DNA of 8,331 bases from Cytophagaceae bacterium (GTDB lineage: Bacteria > Bacteroidota > Bacteroidia > Cytophagales > Spirosomataceae): positions 1 to 8,331 of the forward strand of contig CANIYB010000092.1 of NCBI GenBank assembly GCA_947471105.1. The letters are read 5' to 3'. The notes below the pieces were generated by a model, which was given only the letters and a program-made list of their open reading frames with translations, did not search any database and was not told the origin of the DNA. Every line of letters begins with the position of its first letter. Positions within the stretch are counted from its first letter, which is position 1. Below are positions 1-7,500 of this stretch, one piece after another. Made by a program: the position numbers and the translations under genes.

Positions 1-189
1 ACCGTTACGCTATATGTAGGACCGCAAAACCAACAAAATTTATTGGAAGATTTATCCCAAATAAAACCTGAACGCATTATTTTTAATCCAGGAACGGAGA
101 ACCCGAAACTATACGCAGCTATCGAAAAGTTGAATATTGAAGTGGAAGAAGCCTGTACGCTGGTGCTTTTACAGACAAATCAATTTTAA
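1..189 (+). CDS. CoA-binding domain protein (YccU-like), 3' end only
   Basis: The last 62 residues of a protein are readable in frame 1 from the window edge to a TAA stop at 187-189. The visible part contains TLYVGPQNQ, then RIIFNPGTENPKL, and ends with a cysteine followed by a hydrophobic strand (EACTLVLL). These match my knowledge of the C-terminal half of small Rossmann-like CoA-binding proteins of the YccU type, usually about 120-140 residues, in which NPGTEN forms part of the nucleotide-binding fold. The N-terminal glycine-rich part lies outside the window. The physiological role of this family is poorly defined; CoA or a CoA thioester is the assumed ligand. The gene converges on the purS end of the minus-strand operon, and its stop codon directly abuts the purS stop codon, so there is no room for an independent terminator between them. 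Confidence 0.8.
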   Translation, partial: TVTLYVGPQNQQNLLEDLSQIKPERIIFNPGTENPKLYAAIEKLNIEVEEACTLVLLQTNQF

Positions 190-441
190 TTACAAGGCTT
201 GAAGGGTAAATTCGAATTCCTCCATGATTAAGTTGGCCAATAATTTATTGCAAGCATTAGTCACAATCTCATTTGCTTCTGACTCATTATTAGCATCTAA
301 AGTTAATGTGATGTGCTTTCCGATGCGGACATCCGCTACTTGATGAATGCCTAGATTTTGTAAACCGATACGAACGGCTTTTCCTTGAGGATCTAGAATT
401 TCTTTTTGAGGCATTACATTAATTTCAGCTAAAAATTTCAT
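190..441 (-). CDS. purS: Phosphoribosylformylglycinamidine synthase subunit PurS
   Basis: This 83-residue protein has the length and pattern of PurS: an N-terminal strand (KFLAEINVMPQ), the characteristic ILDPQGKAV segment at about residues 15-23, then GIHQVADVRIGK and a C-terminal helix and strand. PurS is the small structural subunit that assembles with PurL and PurQ to make FGAM synthase, which converts FGAR to FGAM in de novo purine synthesis. It is thought to help pass ammonia from the PurQ glutaminase to PurL. A separate purS implies that the genome has the small-PurL, three-subunit form of the enzyme, unless a large PurL is also present. It is the last gene of the minus-strand cluster. 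Its ATG overlaps the pssA stop in an ATGA junction at 438-441. The TAA stop (190-192) touches the stop of the convergent gene. No purL or purQ is visible here. Confidence 0.9.
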   Translation of the reverse strand: MKFLAEINVMPQKEILDPQGKAVRIGLQNLGIHQVADVRIGKHITLTLDANNESEANEIVTNACNKLLANLIMEEFEFTLQAL

Positions 442-1160
442 TTTTTGGAGGGATTGAGGATAAAAAGAATTCCTGATAAAAGGATATAGCTAATCACTAT
501 GACCGGGAATGCTACAAATTTAAGCATAACTAGGGCAGCAATACAATAGAAAAGGAAAATGAATTTTATCTGATTGCTTTTCCAATCCCAAGTTTTAAAC
601 TTGAAAGCCATTAATGGCAGTTCTGAAACCAATAAATAGCTCATTAAAACGCTGTAAATCAGGATTCCCTTGAAATTCAAAATATAGCTTGCGTATTCAG
701 ATTGAAAATGTAGGATCAATGGCAATGAGGCTACTAATAAACCATTGGCCGGAGTAGGAACACCTATAAACTGATCCGTTTGTCGGGTATCTACATTAAA
801 TTTTGCGAGTCGGTAGGCCGACATCAACGCCAATGAAAAAACTAAGAATGGTTTATAAAACCCGAAAAGGCCTACCGTACATTGATTTCCGCAACTTTGC
901 TCCAATAAATTCAGTAAGATAAAACTGGGTAATATTCCAAAGGAAACTACGTCGGCCAATGAATCTAATTCTTTGCCGATATCCGAGTAGGCATGCAATA
1001 ACCTGGCCAAAAAGCCATCTAGGAAATCGCAAACTAATGAAATGAATATCATGTAAGCCGCAAATTCCAATTTGGACTGCATAACAAAATATAATCCCAA
1101 ACAACCGGCCAATAAATTGCCTAGAGTTAATATATTGGGTATTTCTTTCTTGATGCTCAT
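438..1160 (-). CDS. pssA: CDP-diacylglycerol--serine O-phosphatidyltransferase PssA
   Basis: This 240-residue integral membrane protein carries a complete CDP-alcohol phosphotransferase signature at residues 45-70: D45-x2-D48-G49-x2-A52-R53-x8-G62-x3-D66-x3-D70. The aspartates bind metal and the CDP moiety. The segment FIGVPTPANG (131-140) is typical of the serine-transferring class rather than of PgsA. Several hydrophobic stretches (about 12-26, 33-44, 72-86, 103-116, 140-151, 166-184, 198-214 and 217-235) fit a multi-pass inner-membrane enzyme. The reaction joins serine to CDP-diacylglycerol to give phosphatidylserine, which is normally decarboxylated by Psd to phosphatidylethanolamine; psd is not in the window. 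The start ATG at 1158-1160 overlaps the upstream MBL gene stop (ATGA). An AAAGGAG string lies one base before the ATG but is too close to be an ideal ribosome binding site, and it encodes the end of the upstream protein. Confidence 0.93.
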   Translation of the reverse strand: MSIKKEIPNILTLGNLLAGCLGLYFVMQSKLEFAAYMIFISLVCDFLDGFLARLLHAYSDIGKELDSLADVVSFGILPSFILLNLLEQSCGNQCTVGLFGFYKPFLVFSLALMSAYRLAKFNVDTRQTDQFIGVPTPANGLLVASLPLILHFQSEYASYILNFKGILIYSVLMSYLLVSELPLMAFKFKTWDWKSNQIKFIFLFYCIAALVMLKFVAFPVIVISYILLSGILFILNPSKK

Positions 1161-1798
1161 ACTCCTTTGATATATGGATTACTAACTTTTTCTTCCCCGA
1201 TCGTGGTGGGTCCGCCATGTCCTGGATACACTTTTACGGAATCAGGTAACGTATATAATTCGGTGCGAATGCTATTCATGAGGTCAGCATGATTGCAAAG
1301 TGGAAAATCAGTCCTTCCCACGCTTTTTCTAAATAATACATCGCCGTCAATGAGTATGCCATAGTTTTCCTCATAAAAGGCAACATGTCCTGGCGCATGT
1401 CCTGGAACAAAAAGCACCTTTAATTCGATTTTGCCGATGGTGATTAGTTCATTGTCTGAATACCAACGATCCACTGAGGCAGCTTGGTAATGCGGAAATC
1501 CATACACAGCAGCCCTATTTTCGGAATCATTTAAAATTGGAATTTCTTTGGGATGTAAGCAAAAAGGAATTTTGTATTCGTTTTTTACAAAATCAACACC
1601 CAGTACATGGTCAATATGAGCATGTGTATTTAAAATGAATTGCAGTTGGATGTTATTTTTGGCAACAAATGTTTTTAATTCTTGTCTTTCTTCAAACGTA
1701 TAACAGCCAGGATCTATTATGGCTCCGTTCCCATCTTGATCCCAAATAATATAGGTGTTCTCTTGAAAAGGATTGAATGAAAAAGATTTTAACTGCAT
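1157..1798 (-). CDS. MBL-fold metallo-hydrolase (glyoxalase II-like)
   Basis: With the ATG at 1796-1798 the protein has 213 residues. It shows the full metallo-beta-lactamase fold ligand set: H59-A-H61-I-D63-H64, H134 in PGHAPGH, D153 in DGDVLF, and H194 in YPGHGG. The IIDPG and GRTDFP segments are also typical of the glyoxalase II / YcbL-like group of dinuclear metal hydrolases. The likely reaction is thioester hydrolysis (for example S-lactoylglutathione-type substrates), but MBL proteins vary widely in substrate, and the glutathione-binding C-terminal domain of classical glyoxalase II is absent, so the substrate is unknown. An in-frame TTG seven codons upstream (1817-1819) could extend it. 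I prefer the ATG because the family begins near MQLKSFSF and no ribosome binding site favours the TTG. A 41-base gap separates it from the methyltransferase gene upstream, and it overlaps pssA by ATGA. Confidence 0.88.
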   Translation of the reverse strand: MQLKSFSFNPFQENTYIIWDQDGNGAIIDPGCYTFEERQELKTFVAKNNIQLQFILNTHAHIDHVLGVDFVKNEYKIPFCLHPKEIPILNDSENRAAVYGFPHYQAASVDRWYSDNELITIGKIELKVLFVPGHAPGHVAFYEENYGILIDGDVLFRKSVGRTDFPLCNHADLMNSIRTELYTLPDSVKVYPGHGGPTTIGEEKVSNPYIKGV

Positions 1799-1839
1799 GG
1801 GTATTTCAAATTTCTGCAAATTACTACTTTAATTCAATT
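1799..1839. other. Only intergenic gap within the minus-strand operon
   Basis: These 41 bases separate the methyltransferase stop (1840-1842) from the ATG of the MBL hydrolase. They are AT-rich and contain no obvious hairpin terminator. I found no TAnnTTTG-type -7 box on the minus strand here. Transcription probably reads through, although a weak internal promoter cannot be excluded by eye. Confidence 0.5.
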
Positions 1840-2538
1840 TTATTGACCTAACAGGAAGATGCAAGGTCTTTTATGTAAATCGGGTAATTCGTTTTTCCAG
1901 GTGTGTGCCGACTTCGTTTTGATAAATCCTGTGGGGCTTGTTACATCGCAGGCAATGCAGATTAATAAATTCACGGGAGAGTTATTGATAAGATCTTCTA
2001 GCATCGCATTATTTCTAAAAGGTGTTTCGATAAATAAGTGGGTAAATCCGGTTTTTTCTACCTCTCTTGCTAAAAGATTTATTTTTTTAGCTTTCAAATC
2101 TTTATCGATGGGTAAATAACCATGAAATGTAAAGTTTTGGCCTGAAAAACCTGAACCCATTAATGCTAATAGAATGGAGGAGGGGCCTACCAAAGGGACC
2201 ACTTCCATATTCATTTCCTGTGCGATAGACACAGCCAAAGCTCCAGGATCTGCAATTCCAGGGCAACCCGCTTCTGATATTACCCCTATATATTCTACTT
2301 GTTTATGCGTAGATATAAAAGATGAAATCATGGATCGGGTACTGTCTTTATCTAAAATTTCAAAAGTTAGCTCGTCGATATTAATGCCTAATTTGAGTTC
2401 ACTGATAAACCTTCTGGCGGTTCTTATATTTTCAACTAAATAATGCTTGCATAAAAGGACATATTTTGAGACGTCTGCGGGCAACACATCCGATGCGGTA
2501 TTTTCTGAGATAGGGCAGGGGATGAGGACGAGTTTCAT
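1840..2538 (-). CDS. RsmI-like SAM-dependent methyltransferase (tetrapyrrole methylase fold)
   Basis: The 232-residue protein belongs to the tetrapyrrole methylase / RsmI superfamily. Visible family motifs are LVENIRTARRFI (34-45), SEAGCPGIADPG (88-99, the counterpart of the SDAGTPxxSDPG loop of RsmI), VGPSS (117-121), FHGYLP (138-143) and ETPFR (171-175). RsmI 2'-O-methylates C1402 of 16S rRNA using S-adenosylmethionine. This protein is shorter than E. coli RsmI (about 286 residues). Its N-terminus (LVLIPCPISENTASDVLP) lacks the usual TPIGNLxD sequence, so it is better described as the compact Bacteroidota paralogue whose target is not certain. It may coexist with a true RsmI elsewhere in the genome. 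The start ATG overlaps the hydrolase stop (ATGA, 2535-2538). No Shine-Dalgarno is seen. Confidence 0.85.
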   Translation of the reverse strand: MKLVLIPCPISENTASDVLPADVSKYVLLCKHYLVENIRTARRFISELKLGINIDELTFEILDKDSTRSMISSFISTHKQVEYIGVISEAGCPGIADPGALAVSIAQEMNMEVVPLVGPSSILLALMGSGFSGQNFTFHGYLPIDKDLKAKKINLLAREVEKTGFTHLFIETPFRNNAMLEDLINNSPVNLLICIACDVTSPTGFIKTKSAHTWKNELPDLHKRPCIFLLGQ

Positions 2539-3296
2539 AGTATGCTGTTTATAACTTCCAAAAACGCAAGGGGTTGATCAGCTTGAACCCAATGACTTGC
2601 ATTGGGAATTTCGAACAACTCAAAATTGGGAAATATTTCTGAGATTAATCGCTGGTCTTCTGGTTGGATATAATGTGATTCAGCGCCTTTAATAAAAATG
2701 GCAATGGTTTCGGAGGGTTGATTGACCCATAATTCTAAACCCACCACATCAATATTTTTTGAAATGACTTGTAAATTTATTTTCCATTCAAAACCATTTT
2801 CTCCAGTTCTATGAAGGTTTTTTAATAGAAATTGGCGTACGCCTTCATTTTCCTCAAATCGTTTCATGTGCTCATTAGCCGCCTGTCTATTCTCTAAATG
2901 TGCTACATCTAAGCTATTTAATCCTTCTAAAATCAAACTATGATGGACAGGATAAAATTTGGGCGCTATGTCCACAATCACTATTTTATGGGCTATGTTG
3001 GGGTGATTTAGGTCAAATTGCATCACGACTTTCCCGCCCATGGAATGACCGATCAATAAGGGTTTCTCAAGTGAATGGTCTTGAATGAATTCCAGTAAAT
3101 CTTCCGACATGACCTGGTAGTCAAATTCGTCTGACCATGGAGAATGCCCGTGATTGCGTAAATCTAACAGAAAGACTTGGTGGTTTTCGCTTAGGACTTT
3201 TGCGATACCAACCCAGTTGTCGGACGTGCCGAAAATCCCATGTAAAATAACAATAGGACTCCCGTTCTCACCTAGTTTTCTGAAAAATAATTTCAT
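2535..3296 (-). CDS. Alpha/beta-fold hydrolase, YbfF-like esterase
   Basis: This 253-residue cytoplasmic protein has a recognisable alpha/beta-hydrolase layout. HGIFGTSDNW at 19-28 forms the oxyanion region, DLRNHGHSP lies at 45-53, and the nucleophile elbow GHSMGG has Ser85. The likely acid is Asp109 in IVDIAP, and His235 sits in NASHWVQADQP. Ser85, Asp109 and His235 match the triad arrangement known for E. coli YbfF, a small acyl-CoA/ester hydrolase. The Asp position straight after strand 6 (VDIAP) is the YbfF-type placement. No signal peptide is present. The substrate cannot be read from the sequence; short-chain esters or acyl-CoA thioesters are plausible. It overlaps selD upstream and the methyltransferase downstream, both by ATGA, so translation is probably coupled. 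There is no evident functional link to selenium metabolism. Confidence 0.87.
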   Translation of the reverse strand: MKLFFRKLGENGSPIVILHGIFGTSDNWVGIAKVLSENHQVFLLDLRNHGHSPWSDEFDYQVMSEDLLEFIQDHSLEKPLLIGHSMGGKVVMQFDLNHPNIAHKIVIVDIAPKFYPVHHSLILEGLNSLDVAHLENRQAANEHMKRFEENEGVRQFLLKNLHRTGENGFEWKINLQVISKNIDVVGLELWVNQPSETIAIFIKGAESHYIQPEDQRLISEIFPNFELFEIPNASHWVQADQPLAFLEVINSIL

Positions 3297-4339
3297 TGAA
3301 TAAATATCGCTTTTTCCCTTTTTTCAATGGTTCTTCCGACCGGCTTTAGATTGAATCCTTCGTCCTTTAGAAATTTTTCAAAGACTTCTTGTGATTTTTC
3401 GTCGACGGCAATTAACAAACCCCCTGAGGTTTGCGGATCGGCGCCTATGAGCCTTTGGGTTTCTGTGATTCCTTCTTGGATTCGGTGTCCATAACTAGCC
3501 CAATTTCGCTCTGTTCCGCCAGGGAAACATTTTTGATCTAAATAGGTGTCTAAATTATCTAATGTCGGTATCTCATTGAAAAATAGCTCAGAACTTACAC
3601 CTGAACCATCTGACATCTCGACTAAATGTCCAAATAAACCAAACCCCGTCACGTCGGTCAAAGACTTAACATAAGAAAGAGGCCCCAATTTTTCACCTAA
3701 TAAATTAAGTGTACTCATTTGTTTGACTGCCTTGGCTAAATCAGTTGGGCTAACGATGCCCCTTTTTTGACCTGTCGATAAAATACCTACGCCTAAAGGC
3801 TTAGTTAAATATAGGAGGCAGTTTTGGGTTGCCTGATCATTTTGTTTCAAATGTTCTTTTTTAACCTTTCCCGTAACTGCTAAACCAAAAATTGGTTCAG
3901 GGGAATCGATGGAGTGGCCTCCTGCTAAGGGAATTCCAGCTTCTGCGCATGCGGCTCTTCCACCTTCCAAAACTTGGGCCGCAATTTCAGGGGCAAGTTT
4001 GTCGATGGGCCAACCTAGGATTGCGATGGCCATGAGTGGAGTTCCACCCATCGCATATATATCAGAAATGGCATTTGTTGCGGCTATTTTACCGAAATCA
4101 AATGGGTCATCCACGATGGGCATGAAAAAGTCGGTGGTAGAGATGACCGCCTCACCGTTTTGCCAATCAAATACCGCGGCATCGTCTCGACTTTCATTGC
4201 CTACTAACAATAGGGGATGATTCTTTTTAGGTGTATCCGATGTAAGGATTTTATCTAAAATTTGTGGGGATATTTTACAACCACAGCCTGCTCCATGTGA
4301 AAATGAAGTTAATTTGATGGGTTCTTTGTTCGTTTGCAT
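3293..4339 (-). CDS. selD: Selenide, water dikinase (selenophosphate synthase) SelD
   Basis: The 348-residue protein aligns by eye with E. coli SelD almost from end to end. The N-terminal LTSFSHGAGCGCKISP carries the catalytic Cys19 (E. coli Cys17) and Lys22 (Lys20). Asp53, Asp70, Asp93 and Asp229 correspond to the metal/ATP-binding aspartates 51, 68, 91 and 227. GGHSIDSPEPIFGLAVTG, PGGTERN and DPQTSGGLL are also conserved. SelD makes selenophosphate from selenide and ATP, the selenium donor for selenocysteine and for 2-selenouridine in tRNA. The active-site residue is encoded as Cys, not Sec, so no UGA recoding is needed. The partner enzymes (SelA/SelB, or the tRNA selenouridine synthase MnmH/SelU) are not in the window. 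It is the first gene of the minus-strand cluster, and its ATG lies about 17 bases after a candidate promoter. The next gene overlaps its stop by ATGA. Confidence 0.97.
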   Translation of the reverse strand: MQTNKEPIKLTSFSHGAGCGCKISPQILDKILTSDTPKKNHPLLLVGNESRDDAAVFDWQNGEAVISTTDFFMPIVDDPFDFGKIAATNAISDIYAMGGTPLMAIAILGWPIDKLAPEIAAQVLEGGRAACAEAGIPLAGGHSIDSPEPIFGLAVTGKVKKEHLKQNDQATQNCLLYLTKPLGVGILSTGQKRGIVSPTDLAKAVKQMSTLNLLGEKLGPLSYVKSLTDVTGFGLFGHLVEMSDGSGVSSELFFNEIPTLDNLDTYLDQKCFPGGTERNWASYGHRIQEGITETQRLIGADPQTSGGLLIAVDEKSQEVFEKFLKDEGFNLKPVGRTIEKREKAIFIQ

Positions 4340-4355
4340 ATGTAAATTTCTACCA

Positions 4356-4363
4356 CAAAAATA
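4356..4363 (-). promoter_or_regulatory. Candidate Bacteroidota-type -7 box for the selD operon
   Basis: Read on the minus strand the bases are TATTTTTG, an exact match to the TAnnTTTG -7 consensus described for Bacteroidota sigma-ABfr promoters. It lies 16 bases upstream of the selD ATG, which would give a very short leader of roughly ten bases or fewer. No clear TTTG -33 element is visible at the usual spacing, only an AT-rich stretch, so the assignment rests on the -7 box and its position. Confidence 0.45.
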
Positions 4364-4498
4364 TTCTTTAAATAATTAAAAATTAAGGTTTTGTTAAATT
4401 TTCAAGGAAACTTGCATTATTAGATGGCTCAGAGATTTCCAAAATATTATTTTTTACTGCTTTTATCCTATAAGTCAACAATTTAGATCAAAAAACCT

Positions 4499-4511
4499 CA
4501 AAAGTCTTTTG
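4499..4511. repeat. 13-base palindrome, possible operator
   Basis: CAAAAG-T-CTTTTG consists of two perfect 6-base inverted arms around a single T. It is centred about 89 bases upstream of the TonB receptor start codon. The symmetry would suit a dimeric DNA-binding regulator, but the arms are mostly A and T in an AT-rich region, so chance is a real alternative. No second copy was noticed in the window. Confidence 0.25.
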
Positions 4512-4593
4512 CTAAACAATTGGAGTATTTGATTTTTTAGGTTTATTTTGTGTAAAGTTTCTTTCAACTAACTTATATCTAAATTTCAATTTT

Positions 4594-7500
4594 ATGCAGA
4601 AAAGATTTATGACTAATTCTGTGTTGTTGGGAGCGTTTTTTGCGCTTTTGATGATGCTACCTGTGAGTAGTGTTTTTGCTCAAGGTTCTACAACTGCTGC
4701 TCTAGCAGGTACTGTAGTGGATGAAAAAGGGCAAGGTTTACCAGGTGCATCGGTAATTGCCGTTCATGAGCCTACGGGTTCTCGTTATGGTGGTTCCACA
4801 AGAGCTGATGGTCGCTACAACATTGTTAACATGCGTGTGGGTGGACCATACAAAATAACGGTTTCATTTGTGGGTTATAAAAATGCGGTTCAATCTGGAA
4901 TTGTATTGACTTTAGCTCAAGAATTACGCCAAAACTTCAAATTGGAAGTAAATCAATCTCAATTGGAAGAAGTTAAAGTGGTTGCTTCTCGTAGTTCGAT
5001 CATCAATTCAGGTCGTACAGGTGCTGCGACAACTGTTGGAAACAATCAAATTACAACTTTACCTACTTTGAATCGTTCATTAGGTGATTTTGCTCGTTTA
5101 GATCCACGTGCAAATGGTTTGAACTTTGCGGGTCGTAATGCATTGTATAATAATATTACGGTTGACGGTGCGTTTTTTAACAATGCATTTGCCTTATCTA
5201 GTACGATTGGTGGGCAGTCAGGTGCATCTCCGATTTCAGTGGATGCGATTGACCAGTTCCAAGTTTTGATCGCACCTTATGACGTTCGTCAAGGAATGGC
5301 GACTGGAGCTAATATCAACGTAGTAACTAAATCAGGTACTAACAATTGGTCTGGTTCAGGTTATTATTTTGGTACAGACCAAGGATTGGTTGGTAATAAA
5401 ATTGGTGATGTGGTGAATCAATATGGAACTTTTGCTCGTGGGCAAATTGGTGCTCGTATCGGTGGTGCCTTAATCAAAGATAAATTATTTGTTTTTGGTT
5501 CATTTGAGCAAGAGACACAAACAGATCCAGGTTCAAACTTTGTAGCAACTAGAACAGGTTCAGAGCCAAATAAATCGATCGCGAAAGCAGCCGATTTAGA
5601 TCGTTTGAAAGATTTCTTAATGACTAAATTCAAGTACAACCCAGGTGCATACGAGAATTGGAATAAAGAGAAATATTCTCAAAAAGTAAATTTACGTTTG
5701 GATTGGAATATCTCTGATAAGCATAAATTCAACGTTAAATATAATTACTTACGTTCTTATGCGGACATTAATCCATCTTCATCTGGTTCATTATCTGGTG
5801 GACGTTCTGCTTCTGCTACTGTTTTGCCTTTTCAAGGTTCATTGTATCGAATCAACAACAATTTAGATTCATACATTGCTGAATTAAACTCTACTTTTTC
5901 TAGCTCGGTAGCAAATAACTTAACTGTAGGTTATACTGCGATGCGTGATTATCGTCAATCTCCTGTGAATGATAATCCGTTCCCGACTGTCGATATCGGA
6001 AATAATGATTTAAATGAGTTGACTACTTTTGGATATGAGCCATTCTCAGCGAACAATATCTTGAATTCAGATATTTTCCAAATCGCGGATAACTTAACTA
6101 TTTATAAAGGAAAGAATGTATATACGTTTGGTTTAGCTTATGAGACAAATTCATTTATGAATGGTTTTGCTCCTAACTATTATGGAGGATATCAATTTAA
6201 ATCGATTGATGATTTCATTAATTCGGCTAATGGAGATACGAAAGTAATTCCTGCGCGTTACCAACAACAATGGTCAAACTATAGCACTTTCCCTTTTGCT
6301 GAAATGAAGGGTAATACATTTAGTTTATATGGCCAAGATGAAATTACAGCTGCTAAAGGCTTGAAATTAACTTTCGGTCTACGTGCGGATGCAACTTCAT
6401 TCCCATCATTTGATGAGCCTAAGTATACGAACACGTATGTTCCAAGCTTAACTTTCCGTGATGGAGTTAAATTGACGACAAATAAATTCCCTGAAACAAC
6501 TGTTTTATGGTCTCCTCGTTTTGGTTTCAACTGGGATGTGAAGGATGACAAGCAAACTCAAATTCGTGGAGGTTTAGGTGTATTCTCTGGTCGTGTGCCT
6601 TACGTTTGGTTATCGAATCAGTTGTCTAATAATGGTGTATTGTTTGGTTCAGAAAATTTGGCTAACCCAACAAACCGTCCATTCAATCCAGACGTAAATG
6701 CATACCGTCCGGCCATTACTTTACCTTTGACTCCTACAGCTTATAACTTAGCTGTGACGGATCCTAACTTTAAATTTTCTCAAGTATTTAGAACCAATTT
6801 AGCTTTAGACAAGAACTTAGGTGATGGTTGGATTTTAGGATTAGAAGGTATTTATACAAAGGATATCAACGCGGTATATTTAGAGAACGTGAATTTACCT
6901 AATTCTTCAGTTAAAGCTGTAGGTGCTGATAATCGTGTAATTTTCTACACATTAGGCGCTAATGGACTTCCTAGTTCAGTTAAGAATTTCGCTATTTATG
7001 GTAACGTAAAAGGAGTAAATGCTCCAGCAGTTGGAAATAACACAGTATCTAGTCCTAATATTTCGGATGCGATCGTTATCAAGAATACGGACTTAGGTTA
7101 CTCGTATGCATTTACAGCTACTGTTTCAAAATCTTTTGAAAATGGACTTTTTGCATCTTTAGCATATACTAATTCAGATTCTCGTTCAGTGAATGATGGA
7201 GGTTCGATTGCACAATCTCAATGGAGAGATCGTGTGGTGTCTGGTGATCCAAATGAGAATGTGGCTTCATATTCTTCTTACATTCAAACGCATCGTTTTA
7301 ACGCATATGGTTCATATCGCTTAAACTATTTGAATGATAAATCAAGTACTACTTTTGGATTTACTTATTCTGCTGCTCCAGCAGGTCGTTTCTCTTATAC
7401 ATACTCAGGTGATATGAACGGAGATAATCAAACAGCTAATGATTTGATTTTCATTCCTCGTAGTCAATCGGATATTATGTTGAAAGATGCTGGTACTTAT

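Larger units (their letters stand above)
4340..4593. promoter_or_regulatory. Divergent intergenic region, selD operon / TonB receptor
   Basis: These 254 AT-rich bases lie between two divergent starts and should hold promoters for both. The minus side has the TATTTTTG box noted separately. On the plus side I see only imperfect -7 candidates, TTATTTTG at 4543-4550 and TAAATTTC at 4580-4587. Neither has a well-spaced TTTG partner, so I do not assign the receptor promoter. A 13-base palindrome, CAAAAGTCTTTTG, occurs at 4499-4511. The 20 bases before the receptor ATG contain no Shine-Dalgarno sequence and are A/T-rich, as is common for this phylum. No small gene or RNA is recognisable. Confidence 0.6.

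Noticed and set aside
853..1218. Minus-strand 121-codon frame overlapping pssA and the MBL gene
   Set aside because: It lies out of frame within two well-supported genes, is rich in Arg and Ile without family features, and is a shadow frame.
1859..2443. Plus-strand frames opposite the methyltransferase gene
   Set aside because: They are antisense to a protein with clear conserved motifs and show no recognisable domains or start signals.
3909..4220. Plus-strand 103-codon frame opposite selD
   Set aside because: It is antisense to the most conserved part of selD; the Ala/Pro/Ser-rich translation is a by-product of the real codons.
3293..4339. SelD as a selenoprotein with an in-frame UGA
   Set aside because: The active-site position is a cysteine codon and the frame is uninterrupted, so no selenocysteine insertion is needed.
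4540..4593. A well-defined TTTG / TAnnTTTG promoter for the receptor gene
   Set aside because: Only imperfect -7 candidates exist (4543-4550 and 4580-4587), and none has a TTTG at the expected spacing, so no confident promoter was called.
5418..6551. Minus-strand frames of 73 and 90 codons inside the TonB receptor gene
   Set aside because: They are antisense shadows inside a continuous, well-supported receptor gene.
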